The translations under genes were made by a program, and so were the position numbers. A stretch of DNA of 64,000 bases from Eonycteris spelaea (lineage: Eukaryota; Chordata; Mammalia; Chiroptera; Pteropodidae): positions 16,763,001 through 16,827,000 of the forward strand of contig PUFA01000007.1 in assembly GCA_003508835.1 (NCBI GenBank), read 5' to 3'. The notes below the pieces were generated by a model. It was not told where the DNA came from, did no database searches, and saw only the letters and a list, made by a program, of their open reading frames with translations. Numbering within the stretch: the first letter of the stretch is position 1; each line of letters opens with the position of its first letter. This document shows positions 11,349 to 23,055 of the stretch, in pieces.

Positions 11349-13554
11349 CGTTTTTTTCTTTCCTTTGAAGAGGATTATGATAGAAATGTTTATTTTTATT
11401 ACCTGGTTTTAGTGTTAATGATCTCAGACTTTTAGTTATACTGCTGAATTTCTTCAAAGTAATCAAACCAATATTTCAAAATACTGAGTTTCCTGAAAGC
11501 CATTGACTTGTTTCTGTATTAAATTCTATTAGTTAATAATATTCTTCTGTTCTACATTATTATATGATTTATTTACTATATCTAAATTAATATCAATTCA
11601 CTTGACCTACTATTCACATCGATATTCTATCTGTGTTTATGCTTTCTGGATATTGCTCTTAGATTTTTCACTAAATGTAAACAAATTTTTTTTTAATCTT
11701 TGAACAAAGTGTTTACAGCACACCAACATACATGTTTGCATGTAGAGAATGAACCAACCTTTAAAAAAGAAAGCATCATTCTACAAAACTGTTCAAAATC
11801 TGCACTCAAATTTCTTTTGTGTCAAGGTGGTGCTATCGCTATTCTAATAGTTTTCTTGAGCTACAAATTTGGACAGAATTCATATTTTCTTGATGGAAAA
11901 AATTTACTTATATTCATTTGACTTCCTAAAACTTAGATTGACCCTGTTGAACTTCACAGTAGTTATTTAACTAAGGAAATTAAATGGTTCTCTCATGACC
12001 CCAGTGGGGGGAAAATAATACCATCTCCACTCCTTTTTTGAGTATGAAATTATTTGGAGTGCTGTCTATGCTAATCATGATTAGACCAAGGATTATAGAG
12101 GAAAAGCGATCGAGATAGAAGAGCATTAAATAAAATAGAGCAAAATAGTAAAGATTACTTAAGAATATATATATTTAAATATTGTTAGTATATATAATGC
12201 TACATAAGTATGCATAATATACAATATAATGATACTATAGTTTATAATGAAACATATGTTACAGATAAATTAATGTATATGTGTACAAAATTATATTTAA
12301 AAAGGCTATTGGCAAACAACAGCAGCAGCATCAACAAAACTTTTATCTGAATTGAATTAGTCAAAAACCACTTTGCAGCTTTAGTGACAAATTAAAAGAG
12401 AAATTTGATTTTTGAGTGGAGACGAGCTTCTTGGGAAAATAAGTTAGAAGCAAGAGGACTCCAATGGAGTCAGCGGACTAAGAGCTCTGTTTAGGGACTT
12501 GGAACAAAAACAAAGAAAAACCAGGCAGGGACAGACTAAGCTGCTTCAGCACTCAGTGCCATCAGATGTGGTGCTGATTTGAGCCTTTCTGTCCATGTAA
12601 ACAAATGTAGCTGAGGAAGAATGTCTATGGTTACATAAGGGTCATATTTGACTGGTGGTAAGCAGAACATGGCAATTCTTGGTTTACTTGATCTTTGATT
12701 TACTTCCTTGGACTGAATATAAACATTGATATAAAGGCAAAAAGTTTAATAGTAATCAGACAAAGACACTGGTTAGAAAATCTTGCTTCACATAGAGAAT
12801 GTATATTTTCTTAGGGTTTTGGTTTTTTTTTAAATGTTTCCACCTCCCACTGAAATAAAATTTGATGTTTTACTGTTACATTTTGGAACGTCTAGACAGA
12901 AAACTAAGGAAACCAAAATATTAGACAAATGTAAAGAGAGGAGTACTATCACCTTATCTCCCAAATTTCCAGTTTTAAGTTTCCATTAATACAGACATAA
13001 CACGAAAAATTAACCCCTTTACTCTTGTCATTTCTTAATGACTTTACTGTGAACACTTACACTTTATTAATAACCCCTGGTATTTACACACTGTCTCATC
13101 CATAGGTCTCAGATATTACACAGATTCACACAAGGGGAAGCTAGGTTGCAAGACATCTAATTTTGTTACCAGAGAATCTGAACCCCAGAAGGGTGAAATT
13201 GCTGAATATGAAGCAGCCCTGTGTCGTGGTGATGATGATGACTCTGATCTATAAAACATGAAGCTATGCTACTGTTACAATAATAGGCTCAGGACCGCTG
13301 AAAGGAGGAAACCACCGCTAGGCCAGTCGACCATCTCTGATGCTTAAACTAATCCTCAAAACTCAGAGGCAGACACGGAGCAAGCAAACTACAAGACACG
13401 ACAACAAAAACCTACTGTATATCTGTAAATGATTTTACAACATGTAAATATTTAATTTGTGTCTCTTAGCAACCCTGCATGATTTATAACGAGTGATCTA
13501 CGGAAAGTAAAGATTGTGGGGTTTTGTTTGTTTGCTGTCCATCCTCTTCCCATC
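11349..13554. other. Nothing recognised
   Basis: About 2.2 kb without a supported gene. 12,150-12,300 is extremely AT-rich. 12,420-12,720 and 13,180-13,400 are less AT-rich and are not recognised repeats. The small open frame at 11,700-11,921 has no recognisable domain. Confidence 0.45.
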
Positions 13555-13680
13555 TAACTGAATGTAAGCTCAGTGAGGGAAAAATCACATCTTTCTTGCT
13601 GCTCCATTTATCTCCAACTTTTCTCTCAGAGCCTTGCACATAGAGTTTAATATCTCTTGAAGATTATTGAGTGAATGGCA
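13555..13680 (+). mobile_element. L2 3' end
   Basis: Canonical L2 tail order: 'gaatgtaagctcagtgaggg', then 'cttgcacatagagtttaata', then 'attattgagtgaatg'. Confidence 0.75.
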
Positions 13681-14297
13681 CAGCAGTGAGAGGCTGAACT
13701 AAAATATAAGTGGATTCATTTTTACATCCAGTCCAGAGGTCTTTTCTTGTAGTGTGTAACAGGTTCATGAGAGACATAAATAAATGAGAAAAAGAAAGTG
13801 AGGAAAACAATGTGTTCTCCATAAAGTAACAGATTGGCATGATACTCCGATTCAAAAATAACTGAATAGAGCTGGGTGAAATATAGGTGGTCATTAAGGG
13901 TAGAGAGAAAAGTCCTAAAGAGTAAACAGAGGGGACAGGAAAAATAACATTCTCACTTTTAAAACAAAATTTAACTGAATCAAGATGGAAAGAGTATCAC
14001 CAATCACAAAAAGGCAAAGTAGAAATAAAAACATAGAGAAAATTATTTTAGGCAATAAATATTACCATTTATAAAATTATATTCACATGGATAACATCTC
14101 AATTTTGTCTTTTAGTAATCATTTTTTTTGTCCTTGGGAATTCACTCTTATGGTTATACTTCATCAAAAAAAATGTGTAATTTCAAATATAGCACTCCAT
14201 GATTATGATATCTTTTCATTGCAAAACTTCCTAGCATGTTCCTTGCCTACATTTCCCCCCTTCTTTGCCATGTCCAGTTAGTGCTCATGGAATATCA
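13681..14297. other. Nothing recognised
   Basis: AT-rich. Short open frames at 13,664-13,894 (minus) and 14,087-14,281 (plus) lack recognisable domains or splice context. Confidence 0.45.
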
Positions 14298-14600
14298 ATT
14301 GCTCCCCTATGTTTCCTAGCTCTGTTGCAGTTAGGTTGGATAAGTTACTGAGCTCTAGCAACTAGAACCGTGAACATATTTTATACATCCGTCCTGTCTG
14401 ATGTACTTCTGAGCACTGTTCCTCTATCTGGCAAACTTATAGCCATGTGATGAGGTGACAATAAGCCAATATCTTCAGTGATTCACCAAATCAAGAAGTC
14501 TTCCCACTTTACTTCTTCACTTGAATGAAAAAATAAACTTTGGTGTGTTAAGCCACTGAAATTATATAGTTTACATTATACTATAACAAATCTAGGGTTA
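14298..14600 (+). mobile_element. LTR-like (MaLR/ERVL type) repeat, 3' part
   Basis: The end carries the phrase 'aaaaataaactttggtgtgt' followed by 'taagccactgaaattatata', which is the poly(A)-signal region and tail typical of MLT1-type LTRs. The upstream part is diverged. The family is uncertain. Confidence 0.4.
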
Positions 14601-14614
14601 ATTTTCCTAAAGTA

Positions 14615-15185
14615 ACACAGTTTCATCCATGCTGTTGGGAGATAGCCAAAAGAACCATTTAAAAATGTAAATATCACCTGGTCACTCCTTTTGTAAAAAA
14701 TATTCATTTGCTTACCATTAAACTTGGATAAAATTCAAATCTTTTCATTGTTCTATAAGACACATCATCTGGCCTCTATCAACCAATCAGAACTCACCAC
14801 CCTTCACTTGCTTTTAATCTCTTCCTCATTTATGCCAACCCTTTGTACTTTCTGTGCCTTCTGACTAAAGAACTTATTTCCAAGATCATCACAAATTCAG
14901 ATTCAAGTTTAAACATGATCTCCTCAAGAGGTTGTTCCCTACTTAGTTAAATGAGTATCCCCAATTACTATGTACTCTAGGGTTAGAGTTATGGTTAATA
15001 TTTTTTCATAGCACTTATCAATTCTTACAATTATTTATCTGTGTCACATGCTTACTATGTGTATATAGTTTGAGTTCCTTGATGGCAGAGACACTGTTAA
15101 TTTTTTATCTTTGCAATGTTGAAGCATGGAATTCTACCTGTTACATGGCAGCCACTCAACATTTATTTGTTGACTGATAATAAAA
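14615..15185 (+). mobile_element. L2 element, long 3' portion
   Basis: A good run of L2 ORF2 tail and 3' UTR is visible: 'aaacttggataaaattcaaa', 'catcatctggcctctatcaa', 'ttgagttccttgatggcaga' and a terminal 'catttatttgttgactgat'. About 570 bases make it one of the longest L2 copies here. It has stops throughout. Confidence 0.85.
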
Positions 15186-15235
15186 AAGTAAGATAATTTT
15201 GCAAAGAGATTAGTATATGAAAAAAATAAAATCTA

Positions 15236-15430
15236 AAGGAGGTAACATTTGAGATGATAATTAAATAGTAAGGTAACTTGCAATGTTCTGGAAGCAGAAT
15301 ATTTGAGGGAAAGGAGACAGTAATTACAAACTCCTGAAGACAGAAATAAGCACAATGTGTTCATGGAAAAAAAATAAGGTCAGTGAGATCAGGGAATAAT
15401 AAGAAAGAGTTTGGATATCTTATCTAGTGT
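15236..15430 (-). mobile_element. L2-like fragment, antisense
   Basis: Phrases 'gaggtaacatttgagatgat', 'ctggaagcagaatatttgag' and 'gcacaatgtgttcatgg' follow the antisense L2 3' UTR. It lies about 50 bases after the sense L2 copy, giving an inverted pair. Confidence 0.5.
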
Positions 15431-17033
15431 TGTTTTTTGCCTGGGAGAGAAGAGCTGGGGGACCCCAGAGAGCAGATAGCAGTTATATCATTAATACCCA
15501 CACATCTAGCCTGGGATGAGGGCGCAAGTGATTTTTGCCTATGGCTTCCTTGCTAACAATATCCAACCTGGCCCTAGGCTCAGAACTCAGCAACTTTTAC
15601 ACAATGTCTTAGCAAGAAAGAGTCTCAGATATATTATTGTTTTAAAAAACAGATTTATTTAATAAAAGATTTTCCCCAACACTTAAACAAGACTTTTGAA
15701 CATAGATTTTGAAAGGCTGGTTTTAGGACAGGTTAAATGGTGAGGTTAGGCTAAAGAACAAAATGGAAATCCCACTTACTCCATGCTCTATTTTTCCAAT
15801 TGAGATAGGTAATACCAAAATACAAACATCTTAGTCATAAGATGTCAGAGGAACTAAATATTCCACAGAAATCACATCTATTTCTTGATGTGGAAATAGA
15901 AAGTTAAGAAAAAAGCTTTAGTCTGAAATAATGTTTCATTGATACATTTGGGTATCATAGCAAATGAGGAATAACCCGTCTTATATCTACAATGTACAGA
16001 CTAGCAAAGCACAAAAAGCAAGTGTATACAAACACATTTTTCTTCACTAACGTGCCAAGAGCCCAATTCCTCCCAGATGTGCTGTTTCCAAGATGCAAAA
16101 TCTACACTTTTTTCATACACTTGAGGAACTATTTAGAGCCATTCCAATTATGCAGCACCTAATAGCTTTATTTACTTTCTTTCTTTCTCTTCACTCCTGC
16201 TGTGGACAAGGTAACCCAATATCACTTTTAGAGTTAAATTCCTAAGATCCTACACTTTTTTATGTCTTAAATTAATCTAAGATATAATTTTTATTATGGC
16301 AGTTTCAAGATCTCTATTTTATTTGGACAAGATTAAAATGCTGACATATTGATTTGTACTAACTAATTTCTCAAAAGACATTTTCCCACTAGAATGGCAA
16401 ATGATTCATTTCACTTGGAAATTACCCAACTGGATCACAATGTCATGTCTGCCGATTGGCCAGTACTAAATTTCTTAGGAAGAAAAGACAGTGAAAGATA
16501 CAAGATGAAAGTCAAAAGATAGATAAAATGTCTGGGAGAGGGAAACTGGAAGATTGGAAGATATTTTTATCATCAATCTCAGAATCTACATCTTCTAGAG
16601 ACATAACTCTGCCAAGTTAATGAAAATAATTTTTTTTCTTCTTATGGTTAGAAAACCCCAGGCAGTCTCCAAGTCAAACAGGCAAATTCATATTCTTCAA
16701 TTTTTATTTTTCTAATACTGACAAGAATCACTGCCACTTCCTTCTTACTCTTTTGTTTGGGAACTCATTCTTAATTTGATAAAAGTATCAAAATTGATAT
16801 AGTATTTTTATTTGTATAATTATCATTGAATTACTATAAGGGATACTTCTTATTGCCTCGGGGGGCATCCTAATTTAATAGCAAGTCAGCTTCAATCATA
16901 TACAGAATGAGTTACTCAGAGGGCTAGGTCTTGTAGATTATTGCACTAACCCAACAATGTAGAATATTCCTAACTTCAATAATAAAGGGTACTCTTTAGA
17001 AACTATCCACATGGAACAGTCTCTATTCGACAT
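15431..17033. other. Nothing recognised
   Basis: 1.6 kb without a supported gene. The part around 15,430-15,620 is richer in G+C than its surroundings and unassigned. The rest is AT-rich. Confidence 0.45.
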
Positions 17034-17105
17034 GTATTTATTAATTCACCCAGCAGACTTTTATTGTCTGTCTACTATTTGCTGAGCTCTGGCAGGGGGG
17101 CCATT
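17034..17105 (-). mobile_element. L2 3' end, antisense
   Basis: Short antisense L2 tail: 'tattaattcacccagcagac' then 'tgtctactatttgctgagc'. Confidence 0.5.
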
Positions 17106-18194
17106 TAATTTATCTTCTAAAGGATAATATTGTTAAGAATTAGATGAGGAGATACAACTACCCTAAGCTCTAAGAACACAAAGGCTACTTCAAACTGAAG
17201 ACTAACTAGAGCATGGAAAGTTGAATCCTATGTCACCCTTTTTCTCATGACCTAACAAAGTAGTATTAGAGGCACATTTGTAGATACCATATATGTCTGC
17301 CTTTAGTTTTGTGCAATCAACATTTTTTAATTGCTTTAAAACATTTTCAGTGGCCCTTTTCCCTCAAAACTAAGACCTCAGTAAGAACTATATACAATGA
17401 TCCACTTCTATTATCAAAAAAAAAAAAAAGTATAAATTCAACAGTAAGGAAATTCCTATTCACAAATTATCAATAGAATCAAAAAGTGTTCTGGGATTTC
17501 ATTTTGAAATTTGTTTTCAGAAGAATAAAAACTAAAAGAGTAATGTAGTTGGTTGTCATAATTTTGAGGTTATGATGATTATGTTTACTTTAATTTGAAA
17601 GTTTGAGCCTCAAATTATGCTGTAATGCTTCCTGAGATGATCATATTGACCTATGCATCTGGAAGCCAGAGTTTTAGATGGTTGCAATTAATAACCTAGT
17701 TGTTTTTTTTTCTCTTTACAGAAGAAAAGGCTTCATTGTCTAGTTTGTGGTTCAAAATCTGTCAATGAGGAATGATTTTGGTTAAATCCTTTTTGATTTT
17801 ATTGAAATTTAACATATTATGTGTAACAGTACTTAATATAGTCTTATACAGAATAGGTACTTCTAAAAATTTACTGACTCTACTGCCTCTTTTGAACACA
17901 AAAGAATTCTCCTTTAGCTAGAGTACCCATTATTGTTAATTTATCCAGAATTGCCATGCTTTGTGCATCTCGTTCCAGTGTCCAATTCAGACAGAAATAT
18001 TTTTCATTCTCAAAAGTGTTCTGTTTTGGAGCATAACTTAGTAGGTAATTCAATCCTAAGACTTCCATGTTTATAGGGCTCATGTCTTTTCCCTTTATTT
18101 GCTTCAAATCTTTCAGATCAATGCGGCCTAAGTGTGTGAGTATCCTTATTTCCTCCCTCCTATTAACATCCAATTGATCCTATTGGATACTCAT
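17106..18194. other. Nothing recognised apart from one unexplained minus-strand open frame
   Basis: AT-rich sequence with a poly-A run near 17,416. A 97-codon open frame lies on the minus strand at 17,880-18,173. It has mixed, protein-like composition but no domain I recognise and no supporting splice or promoter context, so it is not called as a gene. A plus-strand acceptor-like pyrimidine tract ends in CAG near 17,720 without a plausible downstream donor. Confidence 0.4.
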
Positions 18195-18325
18195 TTAATC
18201 TGCTCATTCATTCAAATATTGTACATGTCTTCAGTGTTCAGCACTATGTTACATCCTAGGGATAGAATGGTGAGCAATGTCCCTGTGACTCTGCCTTCAT
18301 AAAACATGTGGATGTTAGTGGATAA
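18195..18325 (-). mobile_element. L2 3' end, antisense
   Basis: Antisense L2 words: 'ctcattcattcaaatattgt', 'agcactatgttacatcctag' and 'gatagaatggtgagcaatgt'. Confidence 0.6.
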
Positions 18326-19409
18326 GGTGAAGAAAGATTAGGACTAGTGGAAATCTAAGAAAGCCATACTGATAGCTACAGGAAGCAATTTGCCAGTTTC
18401 AGTCAAGTTCTCAGTTGAGCAAAAGGGAAAAAAAAAAAAAAAGAAAAAAGACACCTGCCTCTCTTAGGCCTTAGCAGAAAAGCTAAGCCTTTCAGGTTCT
18501 AATGGGATCAAAGGAGCTCATATCCTGCATCTTCTACAGCAGAATCTCATTACATCCACTCACAGACTGATTGCAGAGTCCTGAACTTCAGTATTAAGAT
18601 ATGACTTTTACGATATGTGAAAGAAAGCATTTCATTTTCCAGTCCAGGTAAGGTAAGAGTTGAAAATTAGTTTAGTGATTTCCTTTTCGCTTTTTTAATT
18701 CTTTCCTGAACACTCACCACACAGCAGGGCATAAGTGATATACTGTGCTGCCAAACTGAGATCCTCTTTGCTTGCTTACAATTTATGAACCAATTATGGT
18801 CATTGCATGGTGACAGAGGAAGTGGCATGGGGTACGGAACTGTAGTAGAGCATTAACTGAAGCACCACCACCCAGAAACGCACCTTTGCTGATCAAGAAT
18901 TAAAATGTTGAGTTTTACTCCTCTGCTAGTTTCACAGGGAAAATATGTTGACTATGGTTTTCTAGTTCTGACTCACTCAGATTTGCAGAATCTATCTAAC
19001 AAATATTTTCATTTAACTCCAAATAAATATTTCTTTCTTCTTTCTTTCATTTTGTTGAAATTGTTATTGGATCTACAGTGGATTCATTCAACCATTATAC
19101 AATACGTATTAGGGTTTATTTTGGGTTACAAAAATGCTTCTGATTTTGGTTATTATAAGAATTGGAAATGAATAATAGTAATAGTACTACAATGGAAATA
19201 ATAAGATTTGGTCACTGAAAAAATTCAAGTGGAGTTATAATATAATTTTTAAAGTAAAGCCAATGCACAGTAAATGATCAGTAAATATTATAAATAAATT
19301 AAGATATCCTATATTGATTGAAAAGACAGACTAAACGAACTTCTAAAATTTTCCAAATCTAAGGGCCTATAAAATAAATAAATGGTACATTAACACTCCC
19401 AGTGTTGAA

Positions 19410-19410
<1 letters not shown>
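18326..19410. other. Nothing recognised
   Basis: No gene is visible. A poly-A run lies near 18,428. The 88-codon open frame at 18,905-19,171 is hydrophobic (Phe/Leu/Ile-rich), as expected of AT-rich chance frames. Confidence 0.45.

Positions 19411-19460
<50 letters not shown>
19411..19460. repeat. (AC)25 microsatellite
   Basis: A pure AC dinucleotide run of 50 bases with no interruption. It is likely polymorphic in the population. Confidence 0.98.
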
Positions 19461-19462
<2 letters not shown>

Positions 19463-19832
19463 CTAGAGAAATTATTAGGGTTTAACGGACCAAACAGTCC
19501 AGTCCAGCAACAAATCTAAACAATTTTCTCTCATAGAGATTAATTTATCCAGCCCCTATAGGAGTAGATCTTATAGTCTAGATAGAATAAAGAGTCTGAA
19601 TACTAATATAAAAAATATTTTCAGATTTGAATATTATCTATTTTTATGCTGATGTCAATACTTCCTTGCTTAAATGATTATTAATTAAATTTTCCATTTG
19701 TAAAACAGTCATAATATAGTCATATCCAAGATTTATATTCATAATACTACCAATATTTGTCTTATTTTCAGTTTATACTTTTTAAGCTATACTGTCACAT
19801 GGTAGTCACAAAGCCAGTGATTTAGATGTCTT
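19461..19832. other. Nothing recognised
   Basis: AT-rich stretch between the AC run and a MIR. No gene is visible. Confidence 0.5.
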
Positions 19833-19935
19833 TTTTATTATCTCCCTTTTACAGATGAGAAAACTGAGGCTTAGAGAAATCATATGACCACCTCCAAAGT
19901 TATAACTTATGAAGACAGGCTATAGCATTTGGTCT
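19833..19935 (+). mobile_element. MIR SINE core
   Basis: Strong MIR core: 'tctcccttttacagatgaga' then 'aaactgaggcttagagaaat'. It is followed by a diverged 'cacagct' region. Confidence 0.8.
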
Positions 19936-20089
19936 TATCCCACTTGAAGGCCTGAGGACAGTAAGTGCAATTTTTCAGAATGAAATATATGTATCCTGTC
20001 TTTTATTTTTTTAAGAACCGTTTTTAAGGGTAGTGGAAAGAGAGCCTTAGATTGAAAATGACAATCATAATAATAATAATTAATCATGA

Positions 20090-20480
20090 CTGACATTTTG
20101 AGCGCTGTTGTCTTAAAATATAACTACTTCAACAAGATTTCCTGCAGTTTAATTTCTGCTGTTGAAGGGAAATACCCTCATTTGCATTTCCTACTGGCAA
20201 CTGCTTTCAGAGGACTGCCAGTAAATCCCAGGCCCCAGGCACAGTAGTACCCTATCTGGGGCTTTCATGCAAATGTCTCATTATACTCCACCAAAATTAC
20301 AAATTGATTACAAGTCACATAAACAGAGATCATCTTAGTCATCACAGAAGTTTAGCTGCTGCTGAGCCGAAACATGGCAGTTGTTTAATCACAAAACTGT
20401 GTTCTTCGGTCGTGCAGAACAACGTGAGAAATGGTCTAATTCACAAGAGCTGCATTCAATTGTAGTTGTATAAATATCAA
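20090..20480. promoter_or_regulatory. Candidate conserved noncoding (enhancer-like) block
   Basis: This block is free of recognisable repeats and has balanced composition. It carries two exact octamer motifs in opposite orientation: ATTTGCAT at 20,180-20,187 and ATGCAAAT at 20,267-20,274. These are the classic binding sequence of POU-domain factors such as OCT1. Homeodomain-like ATTA words follow at 20,290-20,320. The motifs are visible; the regulatory role is inference, since octamers also occur by chance in AT-rich DNA. Boundaries are approximate. Confidence 0.3.
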
Positions 20481-20639
20481 AATAATGTAAATATAGTAGA
20501 GACAATCTAAAGGGATATTAAAAAGTGCTAAAGTAATGAAGTAGTAAACTGATATACAAAGGGACATTTTTAATGTGATGAACTCAGAGGCACAACTGAA
20601 ATATAATAGAATCGAGTCAGAAGCTTACAGGAGTCCATT

Positions 20640-20745
20640 ACCACATGAACTTGGCCAAGTCACCTGTACACTGTGAAGCTCAACTCTCTTATTCAGTGAA
20701 GTTTTGAGATCACATTATTTCCAACATCCTTCCAATGACTAGAGT
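20640..20745 (+). mobile_element. Probable MIR SINE
   Basis: The order 'acttggccaagtcacctgta', 'gaagctcaactctcttattc' resembles the MIR segment before its core. It is diverged. Confidence 0.4.
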
Positions 20746-21289
20746 CCTCTTATTCTGTCATTTTTTAAGTACACATTTTTTTAAAAGAATGAGGCTAAAA
20801 TAGGATGCCAGTCAATAGATACAAATAGTGGCTCCACAAAACCTGAAAAATCCAATAGTCTATAACTTGACTTACTGATCCATATATTTGTCATTGTTTT
20901 CCATTTTGAAATATGATCAAGTCATTCCCAGCTGTTTTATAATCTAACATCATTAAGCGGTCTGCCTATCACTGAGAAGTAAAGAAGGTGGTTACATAAA
21001 TGGTTCATCAGAATTTCAAGGTGGCCACTCTTGAGTCTCAACCTTTTTCAAATCAATAAAAAAACTACTAAGTAAAAATTTTGCTTGTACCGAAAAAAAA
21101 TAAACTGTCTTTTAAAGCCAATATAGGAGCAGAATCCTAAGTGGGGCTTTCAAAGTGATAATAACTGTGCTTAGAAGAATTTTAAATTATTAACAGTGCC
21201 TCAAGTTTCTCTCTTGTCTTCAGATAGTTATAAAAAAGATTTCCCTTGTTTTTTGAAAAAATGAGCAACTACTTGGCTTTCTTCTATGT
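20746..21289. other. Nothing recognised
   Basis: AT-rich, no gene or named repeat visible. Confidence 0.5.
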
Positions 21290-21845
21290 TGTATCAGAGC
21301 AAAAATTCCATGAACAATATTGAACGAGCAAGGAAGAATTTACTAAAGGCTATTGTGTTAGAGGAGAGAGGTCAGACTTCAGTCTGAGTTAAACTGAAAT
21401 GAATGGCAGTGGAGTTTCAAGCAGGTGGGGGGTGAGGGGAGCTGGTATTAGACCATCATGTTTGCTAATTGGTTTACCTAAAGGAATGTAAACTTTCATG
21501 CATCTTTCATAGCTGGATGTAGTTTTATAACTTTGAGTGAGGCAACCACCCAGGTTAGGCTGCTACCTTCTCACAGAGAATAGAAGATAGGGACTTTTAA
21601 CTTTCCTTGACAATTACATTTCAAATGGAGGACTCCCAGGTTCTAGAGAAAGACATTCCTAGATTATAAATGAAAGGTTTTTAAAAAAGATTTGTGTCTC
21701 AAAGGGGTAGAGAAAGAATTTATAATTACAAAATTTGTTAAGAAAATATTCTAGAAAAAGGAGATTAGGAGCCTAGAATCAGAAAGAAGCCTGTCTAAAA
21801 TTTAGTCAAACTGAGGGCAACCTTACAGCTATCTTGAGAATTGCA
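21290..21845. other. Unidentified repeat-like block before the GATA tract
   Basis: Composition is more balanced than the surroundings, and the style resembles an antisense LTR (an AATAAA-type signal is possible on the minus strand near 21,334-21,345). I cannot name a family. It ends just before the large microsatellite. Confidence 0.25.
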
Positions 21846-21897
21846 ATCGATGAGTTTTTCTCTCAATGAAGTCAAAAAGAAAGTGGTTGAAATAGAG

Positions 21898-21977
21898 TAA
21901 GAGGAAGAGAGAAAGATAGAAATAGATATAGGTAGATAAATAGAGAAAGAAAGAAAGATGATTGGCAGATGATAGAT

Positions 21978-22017
<40 letters not shown>

Positions 22018-22018
22018 G

Positions 22019-22055
<37 letters not shown>

Positions 22056-22058
22056 GAA

Positions 22059-22088
<30 letters not shown>
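21898..22088. repeat. (GATA)n microsatellite
   Basis: Degenerate purine-rich lead-in to about 21,970, then nearly pure GATA tetranucleotides to 22,088 with a few interruptions (ggta, tgaaag, ataatag). It joins the AAAG tract directly. Confidence 0.95.
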
Positions 22089-22089
<1 letters not shown>

Positions 22090-22097
22090 TACAGAAA

Positions 22098-22141
<44 letters not shown>

Positions 22142-22182
22142 AAAGAAAGAAGAAAGAAAGAGAAAGAAAGAGAGAGAGAAAG

Positions 22183-22217
<35 letters not shown>

Positions 22218-22268
22218 AAAAGGAGGAGGGAGGAAGGAAGAAGGAAGGAAGGAAGGAGAAGGAAGGAA

Positions 22269-22306
<38 letters not shown>

Positions 22307-22342
22307 AGAAAGAAAGAAAGAAAGAAAGAAAGAAGAAAGAAA

Positions 22343-22383
<41 letters not shown>

Positions 22384-22384
22384 A

Positions 22385-22424
<40 letters not shown>

Positions 22425-22432
22425 GAGAAAGG
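22089..22432. repeat. (AAAG)n purine-strand microsatellite
   Basis: About 340 bases that are almost all A and G on the plus strand: AAAG units with AAGG, AGAG and GGAGG variants in the middle. The three long minus-strand open frames over 21,829-22,623 (up to 264 codons, Ser-Phe-Leu repeats) are its translation, not a gene. Long polypurine mirror-like tracts can form triplex DNA. Confidence 0.97.
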
Positions 22433-23055
22433 CACTGAAGAGGTTTGTCCATGACTTCAAAGTATTTGTCAAGGATAGGAGGTTGCAAAACCAAAAAGGC
22501 TGTGGTAAAGATGGGAAACAAATTTAACCTTGGTGTGGATGAGGATGATGTTGAGGAGCTCCTAGATGTAGTTTCTGAAAAATTGGCTAATGAGGAGTTG
22601 TTGGGACTGGAACAGAAATGCATAGCTAAAAAAGAGGCAAGAGAAAAGCAAAGTACAGGAGAAGGATAAGAAGAAGCCCCAAAAACTTTTCAGTGAAGGG
22701 TTTAGCAGAAGCTTTTGCAGAGCTCAATAAGATCCTTAAAAAGGTTTGAAAACATGGACACTAACATCAAAAGGTTTTCATTAAGAGAGAGAAATATTTG
22801 TGATGTATTATCTGCTTACAACCAAATCTGTGAAAAAAAAAATTAGACAAACCACCATGGACATATTTCTGAAAAGAGGACACATCCTCGAGAAGATCCT
22901 CAGGCAGGTCCTTCAGGAGGTATTCCAGAAAAAGGCATTGTTATCATAGGAGATGACAGCTCCATGTGTGTTATTGTCCCTAAAGACCTTCCAGCAGGAC
23001 AAGATGTAGAGGTGGAAGACAGTGAATCAGTGATCTTGACCCCGTGCAGGCCTAG
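22433..23055 (+). pseudogene. Tigger transposase pseudogene, C-terminal part
   Basis: Relic of a pogo/Tigger-type transposase, the enzyme that cut and pasted the element in an ancestral genome. What remains is the acidic, Glu-rich C-terminal tail after the catalytic domain. An open frame at 22,445-22,669 reads NLGVDEDDVEELLDVV and then LANEELLGLEQ. It then breaks by frameshift into a stretch recognisable as 'KGLAEAF', a further stretch near 22,855 corresponding to 'MDIFLKR', and finally 'GIVIIGDDSSMC' near 22,935-22,975. The DNA-binding and DDD catalytic parts are absent. Multiple frameshifts and stops make it non-functional. The usual stop has mutated and the frame runs a few codons further to a TAG at 23,053. 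Confidence 0.83.

Noticed and set aside
17700..17790. Pyrimidine tract ending in CAG at about 17,720, considered as an exon start
   Set aside because: No open segment with a plausible GT donor follows within a normal exon length.
21829..22623. Minus-strand open frames of 264, 187 and 127 codons, the longest in the window
   Set aside because: They are Ser-Phe-Leu and Ile-Tyr-Leu-Ser repeats that come straight from translating the AAAG and GATA microsatellites in three frames. There is no independent coding signal.
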